A DNA stretch of 64,000 nucleotides, from positions 248,001 to 312,000 of the forward strand of contig CAJQUN010000449.1 in assembly GCA_907163345.1 (NCBI GenBank). The letters run 5' to 3'. A program made the translations under genes and the position numbers. The DNA comes from Haberlea rhodopensis (taxonomy: Eukaryota; Streptophyta; Magnoliopsida; Lamiales; Gesneriaceae). Under the pieces are notes generated by a model. The model saw only the letters and a list, made by a program, of their open reading frames with translations. It ran no database searches and was not told the origin of the DNA. Shown here in pieces: positions 34,938 through 47,872 of this stretch (position 1 is the stretch's first letter; each line of letters starts with the position of its first letter).

Positions 34938-36997
34938 TGTGATGCCCCGAAATTAATTAATTGCAATTTGGGCATTAATTATGTTTATATGATGAATTAT
35001 GTTGATAATTGATTTATGTGTTGAAATTAATTATCATGTTGAAATGCTTAGTCACATGGTAGGCGTGACCGGGGGTTGCATTTCAGGGTACTTGTTATGC
35101 ATGTTGGGTAATGAAATGTTAACATGATTTATTTGTTTTGATTGTTAATTATGAGGAAAGTATGGATTTAATGAAGTTTGGTGCATTTTTTGTAAAAATG
35201 CTTTTAAAATACCATGTTTGGGTATTTTATACATCATGTTAACTTTGGGGTATAATTTTAACATTAACCTTTATAACCCCCCTTTTTCCCTCTATACCCA
35301 CTTACTTTACCAATCACTCTTAAAATCCCCAACTCACTCTCAAACCCTAACCATTTACCCCATTTTCGAAATTCTTCAAAGGAGGAAGGAGGAAGCTCCA
35401 CAAAACTTTTGTTTGTGGGATTTTTGTTAAGATTTGGAGTCTTCAAGAGGTATGGGACCCTTCCTAAAGTTTTTATGATGTTTGGTTTGGTTTTGAAAAG
35501 GGTTTTGATTGTTTGAAATGGATTTATTTTGGATTGGTATGATGTTTGGATGGGTGTAGGATTTTTAGTTGTTTAAAGGTGTAAAATGAAGGTTTGAAGT
35601 GTTTTTATGTTTTTGGGTTGATGGTATAAGAGTTGTGGAGGATGGTGAAGTTTTTATGGTGCAAAAATGGAGAAATCGCACGTACCGTAGGCATCGATCG
35701 GTCGCTACGAACGCAGCGATCGATCGCCGAAGGCCAGTGGTGATTTGTATAGCTGGCAATCGATCGCCATATATGCAGCGATCGATCGCCGCGAGGCAGA
35801 ATGGTCAAGCGATCAATCGCTACATCGAAGCGATCTATCGGTAAGGCTAACGATCGATCGCTCGATCGCCTCGATGCAGCGATCGATCGCCTCGATGCAG
35901 CGATCGATCGCCGCTGTTTAAAAATTGGAAAATGATGATTTTGTTGAATTTTTTGTATTTGGCTATTGTTTAGCTTCTAATATTGATTTGTATGAATATG
36001 TAGAACCAACCCAGGTACCCACAACTTCAAGGAGATAAAGTTCTCCAATTTCTCCACTTTTTGGAATTAAGGTACGTAAGAAGCGTACGGGCATCGGACG
36101 GTAAAACACACTCCTACATTAAGACTATGCTATGATTACATAAGTATATATGATGTTTATGATGATGATTATGATACGTAAGTTTATGATGATGATGTTT
36201 ATGATGAGCAAAGATGATACGATGTTTATGATGATGATTATGATAAGTAAGTTTATGATGATGATGTTTATGATGAGTAAAGATGATATGATGTTTATGA
36301 TATGGTAAGATGCCATACGATAGGGTAAGATGCCCATATGATAAGATGTCATACGATGTTTATGATATGGTAAGATGCCATACGATGTTTATGATATGGT
36401 AAGATGCCATACGATAGGGTAAGATGCCTATATGGTAAGATGCCATACGATGTTTATGAGATGGTAAGATGCCATACGATAGGGTAAGATGCCCATATGG
36501 TAAGATGCCATACGATGTTTATGATATGGTAAGATGCCATATGATAGGGTAAGATGCCCATATGCATGAATGTGAATCAGGGAAAAAAAAAAAAAAATAG
36601 ATGTTAACAAATAACCAGCAAGCTTACTTAACTAAGATTTCATGCATGTACTGTTATTTTTATGATGTTAAGTAAGGATGTATATGCTCATGATGTGTTA
36701 TCCCTGTAGGTACTCTTTTGGACTGAAAGACTCAGGGTCGGGTTGGGACAGTGAGCTAAGAGGAGCATGAAAGAAAGTAGGAATACAGGATTTTTGAATA
36801 GTCTCTACTCTAGGAGTAGTATAATTCTATCGCTTTAACATTCATTGTCAGGAATTTAATTACTTAGCTTTTGAAATTTTATTTTTGGCCTGTAATTCTA
36901 TTAACTCAAAGCTACAACCGGAACCCTAAGATGATATGAATGCATGATTAGTCCATAATATGTGATTATAATGATGTTAAGGTAGGAAGACCCTACA
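34938..36997 (+). repeat. Gypsy LTR 2, shared by copies A and B (2060 bp)
   Basis: It is the 3' LTR of copy A and the 5' LTR of copy B at once. It carries the palindrome cluster (35693-35912, with an extra partial unit near 35860), predicted exon 36004-36071, hairpin array 36297-36562 and a primer site at 37002-37013 just beyond its end. Confidence 0.93.
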
Positions 36998-37001
36998 TTA
37001 G

Positions 37002-37013
37002 TGGTATCAGAGC
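37002..37013 (+). promoter_or_regulatory. Primer binding site of gypsy copy B
   Basis: TGGTATCAGAGC four bases after the LTR 2 end CCTACA. Confidence 0.93.
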
Positions 37014-37202
37014 AGTGGTTAGATAACCCGGGAACGAGTGAAGGGTAGCCTTAGCAATAAGTTGGCTAGGTGCTTCTTTTTAAACATGTTTTGTGCATGT
37101 ATTGCATATGAAGTATATGATGTTATACTAACATGTTTTGTTTCTCTAACGATGTATTATATGAACTACTTTTGGTATTTTTGTTAACCCTTGTCTTGCA
37201 GT

Positions 37203-40200
37203 ATGGCAGCAAATATTGACATAGGAGACGCGGTGAGTGTTAATGCAAGTGCTGGGCGTACCAATCCCCTACCACCGCCATCCTTGGGTGAAGAACAATC
37301 TGAACAGCAGTTATTACCTGGAGAGCTATGTTTGATTCAATTTCTGACATACCGACCCCCGATGTTCGAAGGAACTGAGACAGGGGAACAGGCTGAGGAG
37401 TGGTTAGAGAGGATCGAACAGATATTTGTGGCGGCTCCTTGTGCTAAGTCAGCCTGGATAAGGCTAGCGTAGTTCCAATTGGCCAAGAAGGCGCTAATGT
37501 GGTGGAAGACCACAGTGATAGAGCAAGAGGCTCAGGGTCAAGAGATAAATTGGAAGCTGTTCAGAACTTGGTTTCTGACCCGCTTCTTTTCAGCTGCCGC
37601 ACGACAGTCTAAGGAAGATGAGCTTACTAACCTCAAGCAAGGTAACATGCCTGTGTCAGATTATGCTCTCCATTACTGTTCTTTGCTCAGATATGTACCT
37701 CACATCGCCGCAAGTACTCAAGCAAAGATGAGGAACTTCATGAAGGGATTGAGGCCTGAACTGTATGACAGGGTGATTACTTATGGCCCTGCTTGCTTTG
37801 ATGACGCCCTTTCACGGGCTGAGTTAGCTGAACTGGGAGTTGGTGCATATCCTGATGTTGTACCACCTCCAGCACCCCCTCAGAAATCTACTTCTGATAA
37901 TTTGAAGCCCAGGGGTGATCAGTTTAAGCCTAGGGGAACACTTCAGCGTCGAGATTCAGTGGTAAGAAGCTCGAGAATCGATGGAAAGGAAGCCGTAGGA
38001 ACGATGCCCCATCTGGAAGAGGGCAGTCTCAGGGAGACAGATTCGGGAAGGTCAAGTGCACTCTTTGTAGACAACCACATTTGACGAAAGACTGTGTAGG
38101 ATGAAATGTTTGTGGCGACAAAGGCCACTTTGCTCGGCAGTGTCCCAATAGGGGAAGACAACAGAACTCTGCGGGGAGGCCTGCGGACAGAGCAGCACAA
38201 CACAGACCACCTTTTGCACCGAGGCAGTATGGAGGTCAGCCCGTGGGGCCACCTCAGGGGCAGGTTTATGCTTTGACGAGGGAGCAGGCTACAGCGGCTT
38301 CGGAGGAGGTTATAGTGGGTACGTGTCTTTTATTTACGCACCCTGCTTTTATTTTGATCGATACAGGTGCGTCACACTCTTTCGTGTCGACAAGTTTTGT
38401 GGAAAGGCATCACATATGCACTTCTCCGTCGCCCACTCCTCTTGTAGTCTCGACCCCCGCTGGAAGAAGTTTGATTACTGATCGGATTGTCTATGACAGC
38501 CTCATTTATTTTGAGGATAACGAGCTAAGGTCAGATTTGATTGTTCTGGGAATGTCAGATTTTGACTGCATTGTGGGCATTGATGTTCCAAACAGGTATC
38601 AGGCAGTTGTGAACTGCATGCAGAGGACTGTCCAATTCAGGTCTGATATGGGAGTCCAGTGGACATTCTTTGGGGATGGTTCTCGTTCTAAGATCCCATT
38701 GATATCTGCTGTCAAGATTGCACAGTTATTGGAACGAGGCCATACAGGATATCTCATCTATGCTGTTGATATTACTGAAAATAGGGAAGAATTAAAGGTT
38801 GAGGATGTGCTCGTAGTGGCGGAGTTTCCTGATGTCTTTCCGGAAGAGATTCCTGGATTTCCACCGACGAGAGAGGTCGAGTTTGGAATTGAGTTACTAC
38901 CGGGGACGTCTGCCATTTCTCGTGCCCCATATAGGATGGCACCAGCGGAATAAGGGAGTTAAAAGTTCAGTTGGAAGAGCTCCTTGACAAGGGCTACATA
39001 CGCCCTAGCGTATCGCCATGGGGTGCACCAGTCCTATTTGTTAAGAAGAAGGATGGATCGATGCGTCTATGCATTGACTACAGGCAACTGAATAAGGCCA
39101 CAGTAAAGAACAAGTATCCACTTCCGAGGATCGGTGACTTGTTTGATCAGTTGCAGGGTACGAGGCTCTACAGTAAGATCGATCTGAGGTCGGGATATCA
39201 TCAGATTCAGGTGAGGGAGGATGATGTTCAGAAGACGGCTTTCAGGACAAGATATGGGCACTATGAATTCCTGGTCATGCCTTTTGGGGTGATAAATGCC
39301 CCAGCTGTCTTCATGAGTTTGATGAACAGGGTATTCCAGCCATATTTGGATCGGTTCGTCATAGTTTTCATTGACGATATACTCATCTACTCCCGGACTG
39401 AAGAAGAACACGCGGGGCACTTGAGGACAGTACTCCAGATCCTTAGGGATCATCAGTTATATGCAAAGCTTAGCAAGTGCGAGTTCTGGTTGAACAGTGT
39501 GGTGTTCTTGGGCCATGTTATATCTAGCAGTGGGATATCTGTGGATCCCAGGAAGATTGAAGCTGTGATGGAGTGGACTGCACCCACTTCTGTACCTGAG
39601 ATACAGAGCTTTCTCGGTTTGGCAGGATATTACCGACGTTTCGTCGAGGGTTTTTAAGATTGCCAAACCCCTGACACAACTGACTCAGAAAGGAGTCCCT
39701 TTCTATTGGTCCGAAGCTTGTGAGGAAAGCTTCCAAGAACTGAAGCGTCGTTTGACTATGGCACCTGTATTGGTGATTCCGTCTGAGAATAAGAAGTTTG
39801 CCTTGTACACAGATGCATCATTGCAGGGTTTGGGCTGTGTATTGATGCAGGATAAGCACGTGGTGGCTTATGCTTTGAGGAAGTTGAAGCCTCATGAGAC
39901 CAGATACCCAGTTCATGATCTGGAACTGGCGGCCATAGTTTTCGCCTTGAAGATTTGGCGGCACTATCTGTATGGTACTTCATTTACCATTTTTACGGAC
40001 CATAAGAGCCTGAAGTTTCTATTCACTCAGGCTGAATTAAATATGCGCCAAAGAAGATGGATGGATTTACTCAAGGATTATGACTGTGAGATTGAGTACC
40101 ATCCTGGTAAAGCAAATTTGATAGCAGATGCCTTAAGTCGGAAGGTGAAGAGTACTGCTGAGGATGTCATGAGTTTATCAGCTATGATGACTTCTTATTG

Positions 40201-41709
40201 TCATCTGGGATATGATTTTGATGTAGACACGTCGCCGGTGCGAGTGTCAACCTTATTGGCTGAGCCAGACGTATTTGAGGCTATCAGGGAAGCCCAGAAG
40301 TCGGATGATGAGGTTCAGAGATGGTTATCGATAGTACTTCAAGGACAGCCATCAAGGTTCAGAGTGGCAGAAGATGGTTCCTTGAGGCTTGGCAACCGTT
40401 GGGTAGTACCGAGGACACCAGAGTTGCGTCAAGGGATCTTGCACCGTGCTCATAGCAGCAGGTTTAGCATACATCCGGGTTTAAGAAAGATGTACAAGGA
40501 CTTATGCGACCAGTTCTGGTGGAGACGCATGAAGCGTGATGTTATAACTTTTTTCAAAAGATGTTTGATCTGCCATCAGGTAAAGGCAGAAAGGCAGAGG
40601 CCTGGTGGCGAGCTGAAGAGCTTAGAGGTACCTGAATGGAAGTGGGAGCACATATCTATAGACTTAGTGACCCACTTGCCAAGAACGACCTCAGGATTTG
40701 ATGCAATCTGGGTGATCGTGGATAGACTGACGAAGGTAGCTCATTTCATCCATTACTGTATGACTTTCACATATCTAAAGATGGCCCAATTATATGTACG
40801 GGATGTGGTGAGGTTACATGGGATTCCAGTCTCAATTGTGTCTGACAGAGACCCAAGGTTTACTTCACATTTCTGGAGGGTCTCCAGACAGCTTTGGGCA
40901 CAGAGGTGAGACTGAGTACAACTTATCACCCTCAGACAGACGGCCAGACAGAGCGTACCATTCAGACGCTCGAAGATATGCTGAGGGCATGTGTATTGGA
41001 TGACACTCCGTGGCAAGATTCATTACCACTGGTAGAGTTCTCCTATAATAACAGCTATCAGGCGAGCATTCAAATGGCTCATTTTGAAGCTCTTTACGGA
41101 CGACGCTGTAGGTCACCGCTGTATTGGGAGGACTTGACTAGTAAACCGGTCGGAGGACCGGATATGATCAGGGATATGGAAGACAAGATTAAGTTGATAG
41201 GCCAAAAGATGAAAGCGGCTCAGGATAGGCAAGCAGCCTATGCCAATAAGCGACGACGACCGCTAGAATTCCAAGTAGGAGACAAGGTCTTCTTGAAAAT
41301 CTCACCCTTCAGGGGTGTAGTTCGTTTTGGTATGCGGGGGAAGTTATCTCCGAGGTATGTTGGGCCGTATGAAGTATTGCAGCGTATCGGTACATTGGCC
41401 TACCGTTTGGCTCTACCGCCGTCTTTATCCGGTATTCATGATGTCTTTCATGTCTCTATGTTGCGGAAGTATGAGCCAGACCCGTCTCACGTGTTACAAC
41501 CTACTGAAGTGCAGTTGGACTCAGATGTATCCTATGTAGAACGACCGGTCAGAATTCTGGATCGTGAGGATCGCAGATTACGAAGCAAATTTATACCGAT
41601 GGTCAAAGTTCAGTGGTATCATCGGGGTGTTGAGGAGGCTACGTGGGAGACGGAACGGCATATGGTGCAGCATTACCCGGAACTATTTTCTGGTATGATT
41701 TATGTTTAG
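37203..41709 (+). pseudogene. Gypsy chromovirus gag-pol, copy B, disrupted
   Basis: Near-identical to copy A, with the same domain order through the chromodomain, ending in HYPELFSG. It shares TAG at 37470-37472, the gag-tail frame change, TGA at 38102-38104 in the second zinc knuckle, TAA at 38951-38953 between protease and RT, and the integrase shift near 40880. Private features: a two-base loss near 39655 that breaks the end of RT, and FGVINAP where copy A has FGVTNAP. Protease reads LIDTGASHSF. The gag region is uninterrupted where copy A is shifted near 30982. The shared lesions imply both internal domains descend from one already defective template. Confidence 0.95.
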
Positions 41710-41768
41710 TTTCATTTTGGGTAAGTGCATGCGATTTCGGGGACGAAATCTTATGAGTAGGGGAGGAT

Positions 41769-44608
41769 TGTGATGCCCCGAAATTAATTAATTGCAATTT
41801 GGGCATTAATTATGTTTATATGATGAATTATGTTGATAATTGATTTATGTGTTGAAATTAATTATCATGTTGAAATGCTTAGTCACATGGTAGGCGTGAC
41901 CGGGGGTTGCATTTCAGGGTACTTGTTATGCATGTTGGGTAATGAAATGTTAACATGATTTATTTGTTTTGATTGTTAATTATGAGGAAAGTATGGATTT
42001 AATGAAGTTTGGTGCATTTTTTGTAAAAATGCTTTTAAAATACCATGTTTGGGTATTTTATACATCATGTTAACTTTGGGGTATAATTTTAACATTAACC
42101 TTTATAACCCCCTTTTTTTCCCTCTATACCCACTTACTTTACCAATCACTCTTAAAATCCCCAACTCACTCTCAAACCCTAACCATTTACCCCATTTTCG
42201 AAATTCTTCAAAGGAGGAAGGAGGAAGCTCCACAAAACTTTTGTTTGTGGGATTTTTGTTAAGATTTGGAGTCTTCAAGAGGTATGGGACCCTTCCTAAA
42301 GTTTTTATGATGTTTGGTTTGGTTTTGAAAAGGGTTTTGATTGTTTGAAATGGATTTATTTTGGATTGGTATGATGTTTGGATGGGTGTAGGATTTTTAG
42401 TTGTTTAAAGGTGTAAAATGAAGGTTTGAAGTGTTTTTATGTTTTTGGGTTGATGGTATAAGAGTTGTGGAGGATGGTGAAGTTTTTATGGTGCAAAAAT
42501 GGAGAAATCGCACGCACCGTAGGCATCGATCGCTACGAACGCAGCGATCGATCGCCGAAGGCCAGTGGTGATTTGTATAGCTGGCGATCGATCGCCATAT
42601 ATGCAGCGATCGATCGCCGCGAGGCAGAATGGTCAAGCGATCAATCTCTACATCGAAGCGATCGATCGGTAAGGCTCGCGATCGATCGCCTCGATGCAGC
42701 GATCGATCGCCGCTGTTTAAAAATTGGAAAATGATGATTTTGTTGAATTTTTGGTATTTGGCTATTGTTTAGCTTCTAATATTGATTTGTATGAATGTGT
42801 AGAACCATCCCAGGTACCCACAACTTCAAGGAGATAAAGTTCTCCAATTTCTCCACTTTTGGGAATTAAGGTACGTAAGAAGCGTACGGGCATCGGACGG
42901 TAAAACACACTCCTACATTAAGACAATGCTATGATTACATAAGTATATATGATGTTTATGATGATGATTATGATACGTAAGTTTATGATGATGATGTTTA
43001 TGATGAGCAAAGATGATATGATGTTTATGATGATGATTATGATAAGTAAGTTTATGATGATGATGTTTATGATGAGTAAAGATGATATGATGTTTATGAT
43101 ATGGTAAGATGACATACGATAGGGTAAGATGCCCATATGGTAAGATGTCATACGATGTTTATGATATGGTAAGATGCCATACGATGTTTATGATATGGTA
43201 AGATGCCATACGATAGGGTAAGATGCCCATATGGTAAGATGCCATAAGATGTTTATGAGATGGTAAGATGCCATACAATAGGGTAAGATGCCCATATGGT
43301 AAGATGCCATATGATAGGGTAAGATGCCCATATGCATGAATGTGAATCAGGGACAACAAAAAAAAAAAAAATAGATGTTAACAAATAACCAGCAAGCTTA
43401 CTTAACTAAGATTTCATGCATTTACTGTTATTTTTATGATGTTAAGTAAGGATGTATATGCTCATGATGTGTTATCCCTGTAGGTACGCTTTTGGACTGA
43501 AAGACTCAGGGTCGGGTTGGGACAGTGAGCTAAGAGGAGCATGAAAGAAAGTAGGAATACAGGATTTTTGGTATTTGGTAATTGTTTAGCTTCTAATATT
43601 GATTTGTATGAATGTGTAGAACCATCCCAGGTACCCACAACTTCAAGGAGATAAAGTTCTCCAATTTCTCCACTTTTGGGAATTAAGGTACGTAAGAAGC
43701 GTACGGGCATCGGACGGTAAAACACACTCCTACATTAAGACTATGCTATGATTACATAAGTATATATGATGTTTATGATGATGATTATGATAAGTAAGTT
43801 TATGATGATGATGTTTATGATGAGCAAAGATGATATGACGTTTATGATGATGATTATGATAAGTAAGTTTATGATGATGATGTTAATGATGAGTAAAGAT
43901 GATTTGGTGTTTATGATATGGTAAGATGCCATACGATAGGGTAAGATGCCCATATGGTAAGATGCCATACCATGTTTATGATAGGTAAGATGCCATACGA
44001 TGTTTATGATATGGTAAGATGCCATACGATAGGGTAAGATGCACATATGGTAAGATGCCATACGATGTTTATGATATGGTAAGATGACATACGATAGGGT
44101 AAGATGCACATATGGTAAGATGTCATACGATGTTTATGATATGGTAAGATGCCATAAGATAGGGCAAGATGCCCATATGCATGAATGTGAATCTGGGACA
44201 AAAAAAAAAGAGATGTTAACAAATAACCAGCAAGCTTACTTAACTAAGATTTCATGCATTTACTGTTATTTTTATGATGTTAAGTAAGGATGTATATGCT
44301 CATGATGTGTTATCCCTGTAGGTACGCTTTTGGACTGAAAGACTCAGGGTCGGGTTGGGACAGTGAGCTAAGAGGAGCATGAAAGAAAGTAGGAATACAA
44401 GATTTTTGAATAGTCTCTACTCTAGGAGTAGTATAATTCTATCGCTTCAACATTCATTGTCAGGAATGTAATTACTTAGCTTTTGAAATTTTATTTTTGG
44501 CCTGTAATTCTATTAGCTCAAAGCTACAACCGGAACCCTAAGATGATATGAATGCATGTTAGTCCATAATATGTGATTATAATGATGTTAAGGTAGGAAG
44601 ATCCTACA
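41769..44608 (+). repeat. Gypsy LTR 3 with internal 0.8 kb duplication (2840 bp)
   Basis: It starts TGTGATGCCCCG and ends GATCCTACA. It is about 800 bp longer than LTRs 1 and 2 because 42752-43569 is repeated at 43570-44417. The duplication doubles the predicted exon, the GTACGT donor and the TAAGATG array. Both breakpoints lie at ATTTTTG, so a short-homology event is likely. The palindrome cluster (42525-42711) lies outside the duplicated part. Confidence 0.92.
42752..44417 (+). repeat. Tandem duplication inside LTR 3
   Basis: The second unit starts GTATTTGGTAATTGTTTAGC at 43570 and retraces the first from 42754 to GGATTTTTG. The units differ at scattered bases, for example a modified palindromic arm near 43975 and fewer A residues near 44200. 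The event is therefore not brand new, or the units were exchanged with other copies. Confidence 0.9.
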
Positions 44609-44613
44609 ACGTA

Positions 44614-45018
44614 GGGGAGGGATAACATTTAGAATAAAAATAGAGAAGGCACGACTCGCAGGTCGTATTATAAATACAAACATTCACAAATCCTATCTAA
44701 TAGGTTAAAGGGCTATAACCATGCACAATGCTCAAACAACACATAAAACATGCTATAACTTATAATAAATTAAATTCTAAACATTTTAAAATTTAATTCT
44801 AATTAAAACTGTAAAATAAATTTTTTGGAAAATTATCGTACGCTCGGGACATCACATGCCACGAAACTAAATGCGACTCAAACCATGAACCAAATGGGTC
44901 CGACCCATATAACCACACGGCTGGACCATGCATGGGCCTAGGGTTCGAAACCCTAGCCCAAGCCATGGTCCGAGCCATGTGCGTCCATGCGGCGCCGCTA
45001 GGGTTCCAAACCCTAGCC
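44614..45018 (-). other. Leader of the - copia element, distal part
   Basis: Reverse complement of about 1300-1695 in the + copia leader, including the GCTAGGGTT...AACCCTAGC palindromes (about 44938-45018). It resumes directly after the right ACGTA. It stops at about 45018, where sequence typical of a truncated LTR begins; the element's own 5' LTR is not seen. Confidence 0.85.
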
Positions 45019-45068
45019 GTCCAAGCGCCGTATTTGTGGAAGGATTGGTATTTTCGAGTTTTGGACAA
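45019..45068 (+). repeat. Truncated LTR, left fragment
   Basis: GGATTGGTATTTTCGAGTTT matches the solo LTR near 55363-55385. It continues at 47873 after an inserted LTR. About 280 bases of the LTR start are missing at the copia junction. Confidence 0.65.
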
Positions 45069-47872
45069 TGTAATGCCCTTGGTCTCATACTAACGAATAT
45101 ATCAGCGGAAGCGGTTTAATTAGTCAAGTTGTAATTAAAATATGTTTGTTTCTACGCAAATGAGCTCATCCTAACGATAAAGTTTTTTTTTCTAGAATCC
45201 ATATAATCAATTTAGAAATAATGATAACTTAATAAAAATTAAATAAACTTTAATTATCCGATTCGCAGATAATCAAGTAAAGCATAATAAAATCAATGCA
45301 CAGAGACAAGCCCTCTGGCATAGCATGAAATAAAATAAACGAAGTCTCAAAATCCATAAACTCTAATCAAGGCCCTCAAGTCAAACATACGAACGAAACT
45401 CCAAAACTTAATATTTAAACATTTCCCACGTCATTAGCATTCTCGTCACCTACCACTTCAGTAACCTCTATAAACTCGTATCCTTGCTCATTTCCTGTAA
45501 GGGTTTGTAAGGGAGGGGTGAGTTTCCTGGGGAGGAACTCAGCATGGTTCCCACTATTCAAGCGGCCAACCAATCCATTGTCTCAAACATGCGAACGCAT
45601 AACCATATGCTCAACATGGCATAACATAAATCAAATCTTAACATACATATCCAACATGATGCTCGTGAATCACACACACATACGAATGCATATCGGGTTC
45701 GAACGAACGTACAAAAGGCTCATACTTAAGAGTTGAGATACAGTCCGTACATACATACACGTGGGTGAAACGCTCAACTATCGGCCTGAAACAGACACAA
45801 CAGTCAGCCCTGGATGCCATGACGTTGGACACGCCATGCAACGTAAAAGGATGCCACAGGCCCAGCCTATGCACCGTAAAAGGATGCCACAGCTAAAAAG
45901 GCCATGAACCGTAATCATAACATACACATCGTACCATGACTGATCCCCACAATCGCAGAAAGTCTAACGTGATCACACAATGCGTAAGAACGAATGATAA
46001 GGCTCAAAGTGCAAATGCATGAATGCCATAATATATCATGTGATGTGAAATAAAAACAACCATATAAATCCACATAGGCATATAAATACCACGTAGACAC
46101 ATAAATATCATATAAAACACATAATCACACGTTAACTCATTCAATCCTATGTAGAGTTTAGATACTCGGATAGTAAGTCCCATACCTCGTGTCCTTAGCT
46201 TATTTTCTGATTTAGGAATATTTGAGTTCTTCGCAAACACTCCAACACAATCTATAAAATCGAAATAATAAATACATTTAAAATTGTTCCATGATATTTT
46301 ATTTTCGTAACTTTCCTACAAATTTATCATATCCGGTTTCTACTTATCGAATTTCTAATTTAGCCAATCACTCCTAAATTATTTAACCTTAAATATTTTT
46401 CAATATTTATCTTAACTAGATATATCCCCAAAAATACTTATATATAAGAGAGAATTCAAAATTTTCAAAGATCATTTTAATTTCCATATGAAAATCTCAT
46501 AATTATGGTTCTAAGAAAAACTTATTTTGCAATTTCCACGTCTTGGGGAAACTTAAACTATTATTTTTTTAAAACATTAAAATTTGATTAAAAGGCTAAA
46601 CAAAGGTCAACAAGGCTATATAGTTTTTAGCCAGTAGGTGACACATACTTTTTTTTTCTTTGAAAGGGAGTGACCAACGTTTCTTTCTCATGAATTCTTA
46701 GTCGAATTTTATCTAGGCTTTCGAGACTTCATACAACAGTTTGAAACATAAGTTTATAGCGCCTAAGGACCTGTTTAATACCCCAAACATGACCTAGTTT
46801 GGCATGGACAGCAGCATGCAGCCCATGTCACAGCCGTAAATATTTGTTTTTTTTGTTGATGCTCAAATGCAGCAGTATTTTATCCAAAGTCTGGAAATCT
46901 CGGTCCTCTCGTGACTTACAAACACACTCTAATATGATTTCTATAACAGTACCATATGCATCCAAATGTGAAAGATTGATTAGGAAAGCTGAATTCAATT
47001 TTTTTGAAACCAAGACCCTTAAAATCTGTCAAAAGTAAGCTATTAAGGAAAAATAACCAAGGTTCAAGATTTATACCCTTTCGAGGCCTACGGATGGTCG
47101 AAAACAATCTATGAACGTTCCTTGATGATTTGGTAGGGTGGTGGTTTATTGAAAAGATAAAAAACGAAGCGAAACAGCCCCTTCTCGGTTGATACGGCGG
47201 TGGCGCAGGTTGCCGTTTTCGTGCTGGTTTTAGCACTGTTCTAACGGCTTCCTGGCTGTGTTGGCTGGCCTGATTGATTTTGTAGGTGGAGGTGTGAGGG
47301 CTGCTTCTACGAAAAAAAATAGTTTTCTTTGGCTTGGTGTTACGACGCCGCTAATGAACTTGAGGGCTGAAAGTTTGGCTTAGAATGAAAGTTGTGCACG
47401 ATCTTTCCTTCTCTCGTCTATGAAGAAGAGTTTGGTGGCTAAGGGGTTTTAAAGGATTGAGGGGGGTTATGTTTTTTTTTTTTAAGAAAATATCAATATA
47501 TTTTGTGTCATTCAAATTGATATCAAATCTCAATGAGATTTGAGGTTGCCGAGAGGATTTCAAGGGAGATGGGTTCTCAATGTGTTAAGATTTATCTCAT
47601 TATTATCATTATTATTATTATTATTTTATTATCACAATTTTGAATATGTGATAAGATGACAAGATGATGATTTATTAGGATAGTTTAATTTTATGTTGTT
47701 ATCAAGAAACGTGTGAAAAGTAGCTACAAAATTCTCAATAAATCTAATTAAAAATATTTTGATTCTTAATTTAATTTCTAATCACCTAATTATTAATAAT
47801 ATTATTATCTTATAATTTTAAACTAACGTAAGAAAAATTAGGAAATCATGATACTAAAATCGGGGCGTTACA
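45069..47872 (-). repeat. Probable solo LTR (2.8 kb), different family
   Basis: The ends are TGTAATGCCC and GGGGCGTTACA, inverted with respect to each other. It sits inside another LTR, whose two parts align on either side. On - it starts TGTAACGCCCCG, a common start of plant gypsy LTRs, so - is the likely orientation. No coding region or primer site was found. The flanking 5-mers (ACAAT-side GACAA, then GGTAC) do not match well. An ATT microsatellite lies at about 47600-47628. Confidence 0.6.

Larger units (their letters stand above)
28135..44608 (+). mobile_element. Tandem Ty3/gypsy chromodomain elements: LTR-int-LTR-int-LTR
   Basis: Three LTRs (28135-30164, 34938-36997, 41769-44608) enclose two near-identical internal domains, and the whole is flanked once by ACGTA. 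Gene order (gag, protease, RT, RNase H, integrase, chromodomain) is Ty3/gypsy, and the C-terminal chromodomain points to the Tekay/Del chromovirus lineage. A single duplication around three LTRs means the array arose by recombination between LTRs or entered as a concatemer, not by two separate insertions. Confidence 0.93.

Noticed and set aside
41769..44608. LTR 3 as a different LTR family because of its length
   Set aside because: Removing the internal 0.8 kb repeat gives the length and sequence of LTRs 1 and 2.
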